Origin: Syntrophaceae bacterium
GTDB taxonomy: Bacteria > Desulfobacterota > Syntrophia > Syntrophales > UBA2192
Direction: 5' to 3'
Assembly: GCA_013177795.1 (NCBI GenBank)
Contig: JABLXY010000003.1
Coordinates: forward strand, 599,244-663,243
Length of the DNA stretch: 64,000 nucleotides
Of the stretch, positions 54,517 to 61,630 are shown piece after piece. The position numbers and the translations under genes are program-made. Below the pieces are notes generated by a model. That model was given only the letters and a program-made list of their open reading frames with translations, was not told the origin of the DNA and searched no databases. Position 1 is the stretch's first letter. Every line of letters begins with the position of its first letter.

Positions 54517-54741
54517 TATGATCAGCAATTCTTCTCTTCCCTGCGGTCGATGAAATGAATGACCCGGTAATCTCCGTGCCGGTATCGGAAAAAGCCCCGA
54601 AAGATCCCCTTCAGAGGTTTTCCCGGGGCGAGGGGGTTTCCCGAAAGGTCATCGTCGACCTTGCCCACGATTTCCCGTGCGCGTGCCTTGCCCCGCCCAC
54701 CCGAGGTCCTCGATCGCATCTTCATGCCAGACCACCTTAAT
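54508..54741 (-). pseudogene. Decayed RelE/ParE-type toxin gene
   Basis: Three frames joined give a RelE-like protein: IKVVWHEDAIEDLGWAG, then KARAREIVGKVDDDLSG with NPLAPGKPLKGIFRGFFRYR and GDYRVIHFIDRREE, then LLIIPP and a stop. So at least two frameshifts break it. A continuous 88-codon frame (54522-54788) reads through but starts in non-toxin sequence. The remaining stop lies in tRNA remnant B, so the true 3' end was replaced. No antitoxin gene is recognisable upstream. Confidence 0.6.
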
Positions 54742-54948
54742 ACGTCCCAGTTGATCTCGTCTATTGGGACAGTCAGCGTTTTCACCATGCCGATGCCTCT
54801 TCGTCCGTCATGCAGTGATCATGGGTGACATGCATTGCGTGACATGCACAATTCGTCAAGCGTGATTTCTTATTCAGTGATATAGAATTTCAGTATAACT
54901 CTGGAACTGTCAGCGGAGTATATTACCTGCTTGCTTCGGGGATGAAGT

Positions 54949-55611
54949 ATGGATGTTGTCATGCACATTCTGGATTTTGCCGGCACCGCGGTCTTCGCGG
55001 TCACCGGCGCGCTCGCGGCCGGCCGGAAGAGAATGGATATTTTCGGTGTGGTGGTGTTGGGTTGCGTGACGGCTCTCGGAGGCGGCACGCTGCGGGATGT
55101 CGTCCTTGGGATTCAACCGATCTTCTGGGTTTCGGACACCCGCTATCTCGCCGTGGCCACGATCGCGGCGATATGCACATTCTTCTTGGCGCGGATTTGG
55201 AAACTGCCAATGACGGTCCTCATGTATGCCGATGCTCTCGGCCTGGCCGTCTTTACCGTCATCGGGTTCCAGAAGGCGTTTGACGCCACCCATGCATACG
55301 GCATCGCGATCGTCATGGGTGTGACGACGGGTGTGGCCGGAGGCCTAATCCGAGACATTCTTTCCGGGGAAGTGCCTCTGATTCTTCGACGGGAAATCTA
55401 CGCCTCGGCAAGCCTCTGCGGTGGTGCAATGCTCGCGTTGCTTTCCGGGTTGGAACTGCCGGCCCCGATTGTCTTGTCGGGCGCCGTTCTGACTACGCTG
55501 GTCATTCGAGTTGTTGCGCTGCATTGGAATCTGTCTTTACCGCTTTTTCGGTTTGAAGAGGACAAAGAGGATGAAGCACGACGTGAACTCCGGTCTGGTG
55601 GCGACGACTGA
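54949..55611 (+). CDS. YicG/UPF0126 (TRIC-type) membrane channel protein
   Basis: 220 residues with seven hydrophobic helices in two similar halves. Each half has the glycine-rich signature: VTALGGGTLRDVVLG (about 46) and VTTGVAGGLIRDILSGEVP (about 123). This duplicated GGG-x-x-RD pattern is the family hallmark; prokaryotic TRIC members conduct monovalent cations, and the family is also called glycine transporter-like. GC content is lower than in the chromosome core. It lies between two tRNA remnants, so it probably came with an integrated element. Confidence 0.88.
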   Translation: MDVVMHILDFAGTAVFAVTGALAAGRKRMDIFGVVVLGCVTALGGGTLRDVVLGIQPIFWVSDTRYLAVATIAAICTFFLARIWKLPMTVLMYADALGLAVFTVIGFQKAFDATHAYGIAIVMGVTTGVAGGLIRDILSGEVPLILRREIYASASLCGGAMLALLSGLELPAPIVLSGAVLTTLVIRVVALHWNLSLPLFRFEEDKEDEARRELRSGGDD

Positions 55612-55752
55612 CTGTGCGCCGCAGCCTGACATCAAGGCAGGGTCGCCTCCGGTCCAGCCTGTGTGCGTTTCTAACGTAAGTTTTCGGTTCGAAGGGACAG
55701 CAGGCTGCAAAGAAAGGAAATGATGACAACCGGTCAAAATGGGACACAAACG

Positions 55753-55789
55753 CAAAAAAAAGGGATCAGCCCCCAAAAGCCGACCCCTT
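55753..55789 (-). terminator. tRNA-Phe terminator hairpin, copy C
   Basis: On the minus strand AAGGGGTCGGC pairs with GCTGATCCCTT (two G-U pairs) and is followed by eight T. Pairing is complete only for minus-strand RNA, which fits a terminator of a minus-strand tRNA. Confidence 0.75.
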
Positions 55790-55797
55790 GATTTTCC

Positions 55798-55843
55798 TGG
55801 TGGGTCAGGGCGGAGTCGAACCGCCGACACTCGGATTTTCAGT
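55798..55843 (-). repeat. 3' half of tRNA-Phe(GAA): attachment site (copy C)
   Basis: The minus strand reads CTGAAAA (anticodon loop, GAA), then TCCGA-GTGTC, T-arm GGCGG-TTCGACT-CCGCC, acceptor CTGACCC and ACCA. This is a standard tRNA-Phe from the anticodon loop to CCA. Upstream of the loop the sequence no longer pairs (TGAGA against TCCGA), so the 5' half is missing. An integrase gene begins 60 bases away. It is best read as the chromosomal att half left by integration, with the intact tRNA at the far end of the element. Confidence 0.85.
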
Positions 55844-55902
55844 CTCAGCTCCGGTTGTGATATTATTCAATAATAATAAATAGTTGCGTTTCTGGACCGT
55901 AG

Positions 55903-57000
55903 TCATTGCACTTTCAAGTCATTGTTTTTACTGGATTTCTTGTAGTCACGCCGGAACGCCTTCAGGTTACGATCGACGATATTGGCAGCCCTGCGCAGAT
56001 GCTCTGCCGCGACGTGCGTGTAGAACTCCGTCGTCGAGACCTTCGTGTGGCCGAGGTAGTTCTGGATCAGCCGCAGGTTCACATCCTCCCCCATCAGGAT
56101 CGTCGCGATCGAGTGGCGCAGCAGGTGCGGGTTGACCTTCTTCGTGACGCCCGCCTTCGCCACAGCCCGGGCCAGGGCCTTCCGGATGTTCAGCACGGGA
56201 CGGCCCGTTTTTTTGTTCAGGAACAGATATTGGCCCGGCCTCATCATGGCCTCCGCCTTTTTGAGGTGCGAGATCAGCCAGCCGTTGAGCGGCAGCATCT
56301 TCCAGGAGCCGCCTTTCTGTCTAACCCGGACGGTTCGGTTCTCCAGGTCGAAGTCCTCGGGTTTCAGCCAGGCCGCCTCAGCCTTTCGCAGGCCCAGGCT
56401 GAAGAGGCACAGGAAATAGATCCGGTAGGTCTCCTCAGCCGCCTCGATGATGCGGACGGCCTCGCCGAAGGACAGCGGAATCGGCGTGGGGCGCTTCGCC
56501 GGCAGGGCCTCGATTTCGATGGGGCGCAGGCGGAGATTCTCCTGCTTGCGGCACCAGCGGAGAAATCCGGAGAAATAGGAAAGCTCCTTGTTGATCGTGC
56601 GGTTCGAAACGAGGTCGCCGTTCTTCTTGAAATGGTGCTCGGCCTTGCGCAGCTTCTTATAGAGGTTGACATGATGGACGTTGAGATCCTCGAGGCGCTC
56701 CCTGCCCAGGATCCGCTTGAAGTGTCTTTCGTAGACCCGTTCGAGATCGTAGTGGGTTCCCCTGGAGCGGTGAATGGCGTACCATTCGAGGTATGAGGGG
56801 AAAACCTGTTCGACGGTTGAACCGGTCGGCACGATGGGGTCGTCGGCGTTCCGGGCAGCCTTTTTCATGAGCTGCTCGATCGCCTTCGCATCGTCTTCGT
56901 CCTGTACGGAGGCCGGCAGCGTTACCCGGGCCCGCTTGCCCAGGCGGCCCTGCGGATAGTAGTCGATGACGAAGCGGTTTCCCCGGCGGCGGACGGACAT
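55903..57000 (-). CDS. Tyrosine-type site-specific integrase
   Basis: 365 residues from ATG 57000 (MSVRRRGNRFVIDYYPQGRL). SAM-like core-binding domain at residues about 75-190. Catalytic residues are visible: Arg in SLGLRKAEAAW, H-x-x-R in NPHLLRHSIATILMG, His in NYLGHTKVSTTEFYTHV with the nucleophilic Tyr near residue 330. It lies directly beside the tRNA-Phe att half, the normal place for such an enzyme, and should recombine the tRNA 3' end with the element. Confidence 0.95.
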   Translation of the reverse strand: MSVRRRGNRFVIDYYPQGRLGKRARVTLPASVQDEDDAKAIEQLMKKAARNADDPIVPTGSTVEQVFPSYLEWYAIHRSRGTHYDLERVYERHFKRILGRERLEDLNVHHVNLYKKLRKAEHHFKKNGDLVSNRTINKELSYFSGFLRWCRKQENLRLRPIEIEALPAKRPTPIPLSFGEAVRIIEAAEETYRIYFLCLFSLGLRKAEAAWLKPEDFDLENRTVRVRQKGGSWKMLPLNGWLISHLKKAEAMMRPGQYLFLNKKTGRPVLNIRKALARAVAKAGVTKKVNPHLLRHSIATILMGEDVNLRLIQNYLGHTKVSTTEFYTHVAAEHLRRAANIVDRNLKAFRRDYKKSSKNNDLKVQ

Positions 57001-57008
57001 CTGCAGAC

Positions 57009-57602
57009 TTATGGTTTCGGAAAGACTTTGCCGAAATGGACTTCGCGGATAATATCGGAGTGAATTTTCAACTCCCGGTTGATATCGGGTTGCACGTCCG
57101 GACACGACGGGAAAATGACCTGGAGCCCGTTGATCCTTGCCACCTTCAGGGCAGGAACAACGTCAGTGTCATAGGAGAAAATGAGGATCCTGTCCGCTAG
57201 CCTGCAATAGGAGACGTGCGCAATGTCCAGGCCGAGGAGCATATCGACTTTTTTCTGGATGAAGATCGTGTTGCCGTTTACGTCCTTTCCTCGCGGAACG
57301 AGAGATCCCTTGCGGATGGCGATGTGATTCGCGATGCTGAGGCGTTCGATAAATGATGTGGCGTGCTTGTAAGTGTTCGTTTTCGAATAGTCGGTTCCGT
57401 CGATGATTTCGCCATAGGGATCCGTCAGATAGAAAAAGATCCGGTAAACCTCTTCTGTTCCCGGATCGATGAAAGCATTTATATATTTGATAACATTGGC
57501 AGTGTCGTTATAATTGATCTTATATTTCAGCCTTTTGCCGGCTTCCGTGAAGACCCCCTTCCTGACGTTGTCCCAATCGACGAAAACAGCCACCTTTTTC
57601 AT
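57009..57602 (-). CDS. NYN-domain (LabA/DUF88-like) protein
   Basis: 197 residues from ATG 57602. Start KKVAVFVDWDNVRKGVF supplies the first Asp pair of the PIN-like NYN nuclease fold; QKKVDMLLGLDIAHVSYC and LIFSYDTDVVPALKVARING give the other acidic residues. Family members act as RNases or in gene silencing. It stands between integrase and repressor on the same strand, expressed probably in the lysogen, where a defence or regulatory role is possible. Confidence 0.85.
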   Translation of the reverse strand: MKKVAVFVDWDNVRKGVFTEAGKRLKYKINYNDTANVIKYINAFIDPGTEEVYRIFFYLTDPYGEIIDGTDYSKTNTYKHATSFIERLSIANHIAIRKGSLVPRGKDVNGNTIFIQKKVDMLLGLDIAHVSYCRLADRILIFSYDTDVVPALKVARINGLQVIFPSCPDVQPDINRELKIHSDIIREVHFGKVFPKP

Positions 57603-57831
57603 GAAAGGACCCCCAAAAAAATTTGGGGAGGCTATACGGCAAGATTTTATATCTCGCCAGCCTCCCGAGTGGATTTCATATTGGCTGTTTGATGATAATA
57701 TCGGCTTCCTGTGCCCGGAAGTCAATACTTTTCGAACGGGGGAATTTTCTAAACCATTCGGAGCGCATTGTCAATAAATTTTTATAATGCAACCGAATAA
57801 GCAAGTTATATGCCGTCAGCCCTGCGCCCAT

Positions 57832-58089
57832 TTATGACTGTTTGGTGATCTCCGAGCCGCAGTGTTTGCATTTCACGGCCTCGGCTTTGATCAATTCGGC
57901 GCAGAAGGGGCATTTCACGAGGCCCTGTTCCTCCGGCGGCGGCTCGATCTTCGGCAGGAGGGCGACGGCGAAGGAAAAGGGTCCAAAGATCGCCCCGAGC
58001 AGCAGCCAGGCAAAACCGCTGCGCCCGCGGCTGCTGGCGATCAGTGACGAGACAATACCGCAGAAGAGCCAGAGAACGATCCATTCCAT
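57832..58089 (-). CDS. Small membrane protein with zinc ribbon
   Basis: 85 residues from ATG 58089 with GGAGG upstream. Two short hydrophobic helices (WIVLWLFCGIVSSLIA, FAWLLLGAIFGPFSFAVAL) precede a C4 zinc ribbon VKCPFCAELIKAEAVKCKHC. Such architecture is common in small accessory proteins of both phage and chromosome. Function unknown. Confidence 0.75.
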   Translation of the reverse strand: MEWIVLWLFCGIVSSLIASSRGRSGFAWLLLGAIFGPFSFAVALLPKIEPPPEEQGLVKCPFCAELIKAEAVKCKHCGSEITKQS

Positions 58090-58110
58090 TTCAGTCCTCC
58101 ACAAGATGTA

Positions 58111-58698
58111 TTAAATTGCCTTCTTTTCTGAACCTGCGTCTGCCGCGCCGACGGCTTCCGCATCCGCATCCGCCGACGCACCGGCTTCCATAGGGGGGCC
58201 GATCCGCTGCTCCAATGCCTTGAACTTTCTTTCGAGACTTCCCAGCTGCTGCTTGAGCGATCTCGTCTCGTCGTTGCGCCGCAGGGCGATCCTGTAGTCC
58301 TTCAGCCTCTCGTGAAACGACCGGATGATCAGGTCGTCGCCGGATTCCAGGATCTCCCGGACCAGGGCGAAAACCTCGGCGTGCTTCTCGTTCGTGGTTG
58401 TGTAGGGTTGAACCGGCTCTTCTGCCGCCGGAGCCTCCCGCCCGCGCCGCATCGGGCCCTGGCCGGTGAGGAGCCAGTCGAGATATTCGCGATAGTGAAT
58501 AAATAACCCAGCCATTAGCTCGGCAGAAGGGCCTCGTGAAGGAGGTCTATTTTTTGTTCCGAGCACCATATTTAGATAACCTTGAGTAATTCCCATTTTA
58601 TCTGCAAATTCAGCCTGCGTAATGCCAAGCTCATCTTTTATAAACGATTTTAGGCGTTTAGAAAAATTAATATCTTTAGTAATTTTTTTACTTGACAT
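58111..58698 (-). CDS. Phage CI-like repressor (XRE family)
   Basis: 195 residues. An N-terminal helix-turn-helix: FIKDELGITQAEFADKMGIT then QGYLNMVLGTKNRPPSRGP. The middle YREYLDWLLTGQGPM is typical of CI/Bet-type phage repressors. The C-terminus is a coiled-coil-like segment (LKQQLGSLERKFKALEQRI) with no LexA-type protease site. Divergent from the early genes across an 89-bp operator region; likely keeps the element silent. Confidence 0.82.
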   Translation of the reverse strand: MSSKKITKDINFSKRLKSFIKDELGITQAEFADKMGITQGYLNMVLGTKNRPPSRGPSAELMAGLFIHYREYLDWLLTGQGPMRRGREAPAAEEPVQPYTTTNEKHAEVFALVREILESGDDLIIRSFHERLKDYRIALRRNDETRSLKQQLGSLERKFKALEQRIGPPMEAGASADADAEAVGAADAGSEKKAI

Positions 58699-58720
58699 AT
58701 TTATAGCTATAGTATATTAA
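58692..58720 (+). promoter_or_regulatory. Early rightward promoter with operator
   Basis: TTGACA (58692-58697), 17-base spacer, TATTAA (58715-58720). A perfect palindrome TATAGCTATA (58702-58711) sits in the spacer, a good place for repressor binding. The repressor start is inside the same few bases, so one site could control both directions. Confidence 0.7.
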
Positions 58721-58787
58721 TTACTCCGTGCAGCGGTAAAAGTTATCAGAAACCCCCTGGACCGTAACACCGGGAACAGGAGGATCC

Positions 58788-58922
58788 ATGAAGCCTGAAA
58801 ACTCGTGCCCCGTGTTCGAAACGTTCCTGGCCGAAACGTTGGACAATCCTGCCGGCAGAACGCAATTGCAGCAATATCTGGGCTCCCGGCTCATGCCTGG
58901 CCAGGATGATTGCAACGGATGA
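58788..58922 (+). CDS. Small early protein
   Basis: 44 residues, first gene after the early promoter, with a strong ACAGGAGGATCC site. It begins MKPENSCPVFETFLAETL and ends LQQYLGSRLMPGQDDCNG. The 3' end overlaps the next gene. It is similar at both ends to the short gene at 59593. Function unknown. Confidence 0.55.
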   Translation: MKPENSCPVFETFLAETLDNPAGRTQLQQYLGSRLMPGQDDCNG

Positions 58923-59214
58923 ACTTGCGAGAGACTATATGGGCCTATCAATCTGCATCACCGAAACCTGGTCGGGAATCACAACAGGGATTTCTTTCGC
59001 AGTCTCCGCTCAAGCCTTAAAGCGCGTTCTTGGAGACGAATCAGGGCCCTATGGAACGCAACATACTCCCGAAGAACTGGAAGAGGCGCTGAATCAGGCA
59101 GTGACCGCGGCAGCAAGGATCCTGCTCGATGAAGCGCGGCAAAAGCTTCAGCTATGTCTGCTTTCTTCATTGGTCGAGCACCTGAAGAAAGACCTGGAAA
59201 CTTCTGGACCGTAA
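58906..59214 (+). CDS. Hypothetical early protein
   Basis: 102 residues from ATG 58906, or 91 from ATG 58939 (MGLSICITETWSGITTG), which has GAGAG upstream. The second half is helical (TPEELEEALNQAVTAAARIL, LVEHLKKDLETSGP). No family recognised. A minus-strand frame over the same bases (58979-59170) also looks protein-like but has no ribosome site. Confidence 0.5.
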   Translation: MIATDELARDYMGLSICITETWSGITTGISFAVSAQALKRVLGDESGPYGTQHTPEELEEALNQAVTAAARILLDEARQKLQLCLLSSLVEHLKKDLETSGP

Positions 59215-59223
59215 CGCACGCAT

Positions 59224-59574
59224 ATGGACGAATACGAAAAATCACTGCTTCTCAGGCTTCTCGACGCGGCACAGGACCTGAAGCTCATTATTGATGTCCA
59301 GCCGCGCGGGACTCCGCTGCTCATTTCCGGGAAAAATGTCCGCGATTCCCGCGCATACGAACTGGCCGGGCAGACCATCGCGGAGGCGAAGACCTATTTG
59401 ACATCGAACCAGCCCCAGAGGCCAAGACAACCTTCTCTTTGTTGTTTCTGCAGAGAGAAGCCAGTGAAAATTATACATACGATCAACTGCGTTCCCTTCA
59501 GCGATTTCGAGAGGGTTGCCCGTCGACATCTGCCTGAGATAGCAAAGTCTCTTTCAAGTTCAATGGCCCCATAG
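59224..59574 (+). CDS. Hypothetical early protein
   Basis: 116 residues. The N-terminal part YEKSLLLRLLDAAQDLKLII is helical, a middle segment DSRAYELAGQTIAEAKTYL could be a helix pair, and the end contains CCFCREKPVK, a possible metal site. No good ribosome site precedes the ATG, so translation may be coupled to the previous gene, which stops 10 bases earlier. Function unknown. Confidence 0.5.
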   Translation: MDEYEKSLLLRLLDAAQDLKLIIDVQPRGTPLLISGKNVRDSRAYELAGQTIAEAKTYLTSNQPQRPRQPSLCCFCREKPVKIIHTINCVPFSDFERVARRHLPEIAKSLSSSMAP

Positions 59575-59592
59575 CCGGAAACGGGAGGATCC

Positions 59593-59760
59593 ATGAAGCC
59601 TGCATGCCCCGATTGCAAAAAGTGCCTGCTGAAATATCTCCGCAGTCGGCTTATTAGCAAGCATCGAAGAGCAGAAAAGCGGATTCTTCCCCTCCGGAGA
59701 AATCGAAGCGGCGCTCTATACATCGAAACGTCAGGACCTTTTTCCCGGGGAGAGTCGTGA
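59593..59760 (+). CDS. Short cysteine-containing protein, truncated paralogue
   Basis: 55 residues after ACGGGAGGATCC, the same ribosome site and start (MKP) as the gene at 58788. It reads MKPACPDCKKCLLKYLRSRL, so the Y-L-x-S-R-L end block of the first copy is kept, but afterwards the frame enters sequence antisense to the next minus-strand gene. It looks like a second copy cut by an inserted inverted segment. Confidence 0.4.
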   Translation: MKPACPDCKKCLLKYLRSRLISKHRRAEKRILPLRRNRSGALYIETSGPFSRGES

Positions 59761-59854
59761 CGGTCAATTTGTCTCCCACAGAGGGATACGTGCTGTAGCG
59801 GAATTCAACGAGCCCGGTTTCTCCATCAGGAAGTTTCTCGGATGAAAAAATCAT
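59654..59854 (-). CDS. Hypothetical small protein (inverted cassette)
   Basis: 66 residues on the strand opposite to its neighbours. MIFSSEKLPDGETGLVEFRY is followed by beta-type sequence PSVGDKLTVTTLPGKKVLTF and SGGEESAFLLFDAC. It reads like a genuine small beta domain. It overlaps the 3' part of the 59593 frame, so only one of them is likely real over that stretch. Confidence 0.5.
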   Translation of the reverse strand: MIFSSEKLPDGETGLVEFRYSTYPSVGDKLTVTTLPGKKVLTFRCIERRFDFSGGEESAFLLFDAC

Positions 59855-59884
59855 ATGGACCCCATCGACATCAATTGAAGCAGA

Positions 59885-60187
59885 TCATGACGGTTTCCGC
59901 ACCCATGCATCAAATACAGCTGAAATCCCGAAACGGTCTGCATGGTCCACTAATTCGCGTGTACGCAGATCGAGATCAGGCTCTGCTGGCATCTCAATCT
60001 CTATCGGGCCCATTTGCACCTCCTGCGGAAGCCACTGATGCTCACTGACATAGCGAAGGGCCCTCAAAAGAGCGCTCTCCGCCGAAACGGTTTTAACCCA
60101 GACACTGGCAAGCGCCCCTTCCAGCGATTCTTTGTGTTCGTTCCATTCGCTGGGGGTCGTCTTGATGACAATCAAATAGATTTTCAT
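59885..60187 (-). CDS. Hypothetical protein (inverted cassette)
   Basis: 100 residues from ATG 60187: MKIYLIVIKTTPSEWNEHKE, then ALASVWVKTVSAESALLRAL and a C-terminal helix LVDHADRFGISAVFDAWVRK. Probably a real alpha/beta phage protein; no family recognised. It precedes the 59654 gene on the same strand by 30 bases. A 20-bp direct repeat (atatggaccccatcgacatc) lies at both ends of this gene (59854 and 60209). Confidence 0.55.
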   Translation of the reverse strand: MKIYLIVIKTTPSEWNEHKESLEGALASVWVKTVSAESALLRALRYVSEHQWLPQEVQMGPIEIEMPAEPDLDLRTRELVDHADRFGISAVFDAWVRKPS

Positions 60188-60210
60188 ACCCAACCCGAGG
60201 AGCAGCAAAT

Positions 60211-60435
60211 ATGGACCCCATCGACATCCAGTATGAGCTCAGGAAGAGAAACATCCTGCAATCGCAGATCGCCGAGGAGGCCGGCGTCTCGGCCGTTTCC
60301 ATTTCCAAGGTCATCAGGGGGAAGTTGTGCTCCGCCCGCCTGATGGAGATTATCAGCCGGAAACTGGGGAAGGACCCCAGAGAGGTATTCGAAAACTACA
60401 GGGACAAACAGGTTATGCATAAACCAGCCTTATAG
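60211..60435 (+). CDS. Ner/Cro-like DNA-binding protein
   Basis: 74 residues. Helix-turn-helix QSQIAEEAGVSAVSISKVIR at about residues 17-36, followed by LMEIISRKLGKDPREVFENY. The form is that of Mu Ner or a short Cro protein. It would be a second early regulator that opposes or limits the CI-like repressor. Its first 20 bases are duplicated at 59854. Confidence 0.75.
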   Translation: MDPIDIQYELRKRNILQSQIAEEAGVSAVSISKVIRGKLCSARLMEIISRKLGKDPREVFENYRDKQVMHKPAL

Positions 60436-60514
60436 AGAAAGCAAGGGGATTGTCGACCGGTTAACCCATCGATTTTTTGTTTGCCATTATGCCCTGCGCC
60501 GGAGGTTGTAAACT

Positions 60515-60982
60515 GTGAAATCCTACGAAGCGCTGAACCGGGCCATCAGCCGTCAGACTGTCGAGCATGCCAGGCGGCTGCACGTCTCAACCTCTCTCGT
60601 TCACAAATGGCAGGAGCCCTCCACCGATTTCACGGATTCGGGAGCCTACAATCCCCTGGACCGCATCGAGACCATCATCGAAACGGCCCTCTCCCTGGGC
60701 GTGAAGCCGGAAGACGCCCTCGCCCCCATTTATTACTTGGCCGAGCGCTTCGGCCAGATCGTCATTCCCGTCCCGGCCATCGAAACCAGTGTCACATCCG
60801 TCTCCGCCGAGTTGCTGAAGACCATCCAGGAGTTCGGTGATCTGGCCTCGGAGGCGTCAAAGGCCCTGCAGGACGGGAAGATCACCTGGCAGGAGCACGA
60901 CCGGATCAACCGCGAGGCCTGGGAGCTGATCCGCCAGGTGGCGGTGTTTCTCCGGCGCGTGGAAGGGGCGGTGAAGAAATGA
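60515..60982 (+). CDS. Phage CII-like regulatory protein (CP76 type)
   Basis: 155 residues from GTG 60515 with GGAGG upstream. SYEALNRAISRQTVEHARRL, LHVSTSLVHKWQEPSTDFTD and YNPLDRIETIIETALSLG match the phage regulatory CII/CP76 family pattern of a helix-turn-helix plus a helical dimer domain. The C-terminal part is helical (SEASKALQDGKITWQEHDRI). The stop overlaps the next gene. Confidence 0.75.
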   Translation: MKSYEALNRAISRQTVEHARRLHVSTSLVHKWQEPSTDFTDSGAYNPLDRIETIIETALSLGVKPEDALAPIYYLAERFGQIVIPVPAIETSVTSVSAELLKTIQEFGDLASEASKALQDGKITWQEHDRINREAWELIRQVAVFLRRVEGAVKK

Positions 60983-61263
60983 AATCCGGATCGCATCGGG
61001 AGCCTCGTGTTGCACAGGCCGGGGACGGCGCCTCCCCGTCCCCGGCCACTCTCGATGAGCTTCGTGAGCGCATTGAGCGCCTCGAGGAGGTCATCCGCGT
61101 CAATATGATGGCAAGGGTGCAGGATCCGGGTTTGGACGAGACGGCCCTGAATCGCGCCATCCGAGAGCTGGCCCGCGGGAACCGCAAGCCCCTGGAGCGC
61201 TACCTGCGCCGCGGCGGGAAAATCCCGCCCCTCGCATCCATCAAGGGGGAGAGATCATGCTGA
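60979..61263 (+). CDS. Hypothetical phage protein
   Basis: 94 residues overlapping the CII-like gene by four bases. Disordered start, then a coiled-coil-like segment ELRERIERLEEVIRVNMMAR and a basic tail ARGNRKPLERYLRRGGKIPP. No family recognised. Translationally coupled to both neighbours. Confidence 0.6.
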   Translation: MKSGSHREPRVAQAGDGASPSPATLDELRERIERLEEVIRVNMMARVQDPGLDETALNRAIRELARGNRKPLERYLRRGGKIPPLASIKGERSC

Positions 61264-61421
61264 GGAGATTTCAGGACTACATCGAGAATTCAAGCTGGGA
61301 CCGCCTCATCGAGGAAGACGGTCGCATCCTGCGACTCATCTGCTGGGGGGTGCTGCTCGTTGCGGCATCCTATCTGGGCGGCGTGATGATCTCCGTCCTG
61401 CTCAGGGGCCCCATGCAGTGA
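61257..61421 (+). CDS. Small membrane protein
   Basis: 54 residues; ATG 61257 after AAGGGGGAGAG and overlapping the previous stop. MLRRFQDYIENSSWDRLIEE is followed by one hydrophobic helix (LICWGVLLVAASYLGGVMIS). A single-pass phage protein of unknown role. Too short for most gene lists but well supported by its ribosome site. Confidence 0.55.
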   Translation: MLRRFQDYIENSSWDRLIEEDGRILRLICWGVLLVAASYLGGVMISVLLRGPMQ

Positions 61422-61507
61422 ACCGGTGCGCCGCACAAGGCGAAGGCGCTGCTGTCGTCGGGCTCGGCAGTCAAACGCCGTGAGAGTGAGACGGGCGCAC
61501 CGTAGCC

Positions 61508-61545
61508 GCCCGGGGCCAGTTTCCCCTCCTTCTCTGGCCCCGGGC
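61508..61545. repeat. Perfect 12-bp stem-loop
   Basis: gcccggggccag (61508-61519) and ctggccccgggc (61534-61545) around a 14-base loop, in a 206-bp gap between two small phage genes. It is not followed by T on the plus strand, so it is not a standard terminator; an RNA processing or protein-binding site is possible. Confidence 0.6.
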
Positions 61546-61630
61546 AACAAAAAAAGATCAGCGAGGTGCTGCACATGTCCTCGTTCGATCCCAGCAAATT
61601 TCTCAGGGAGGGCAAAGAGAGGGAGGAATG

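Noticed and set aside
55798-55870. Complete tRNA-Phe gene
   Set aside because: The sequence upstream of the anticodon loop does not pair with the anticodon stem and no D-arm or 5' acceptor strand is present.
58979-59170. Minus-strand small frame (MKKADIAEAFAALHRAG...)
   Set aside because: Looks protein-like but lacks a ribosome site and is opposite the early operon; the plus-strand reading fits the operon better, though this is not certain.
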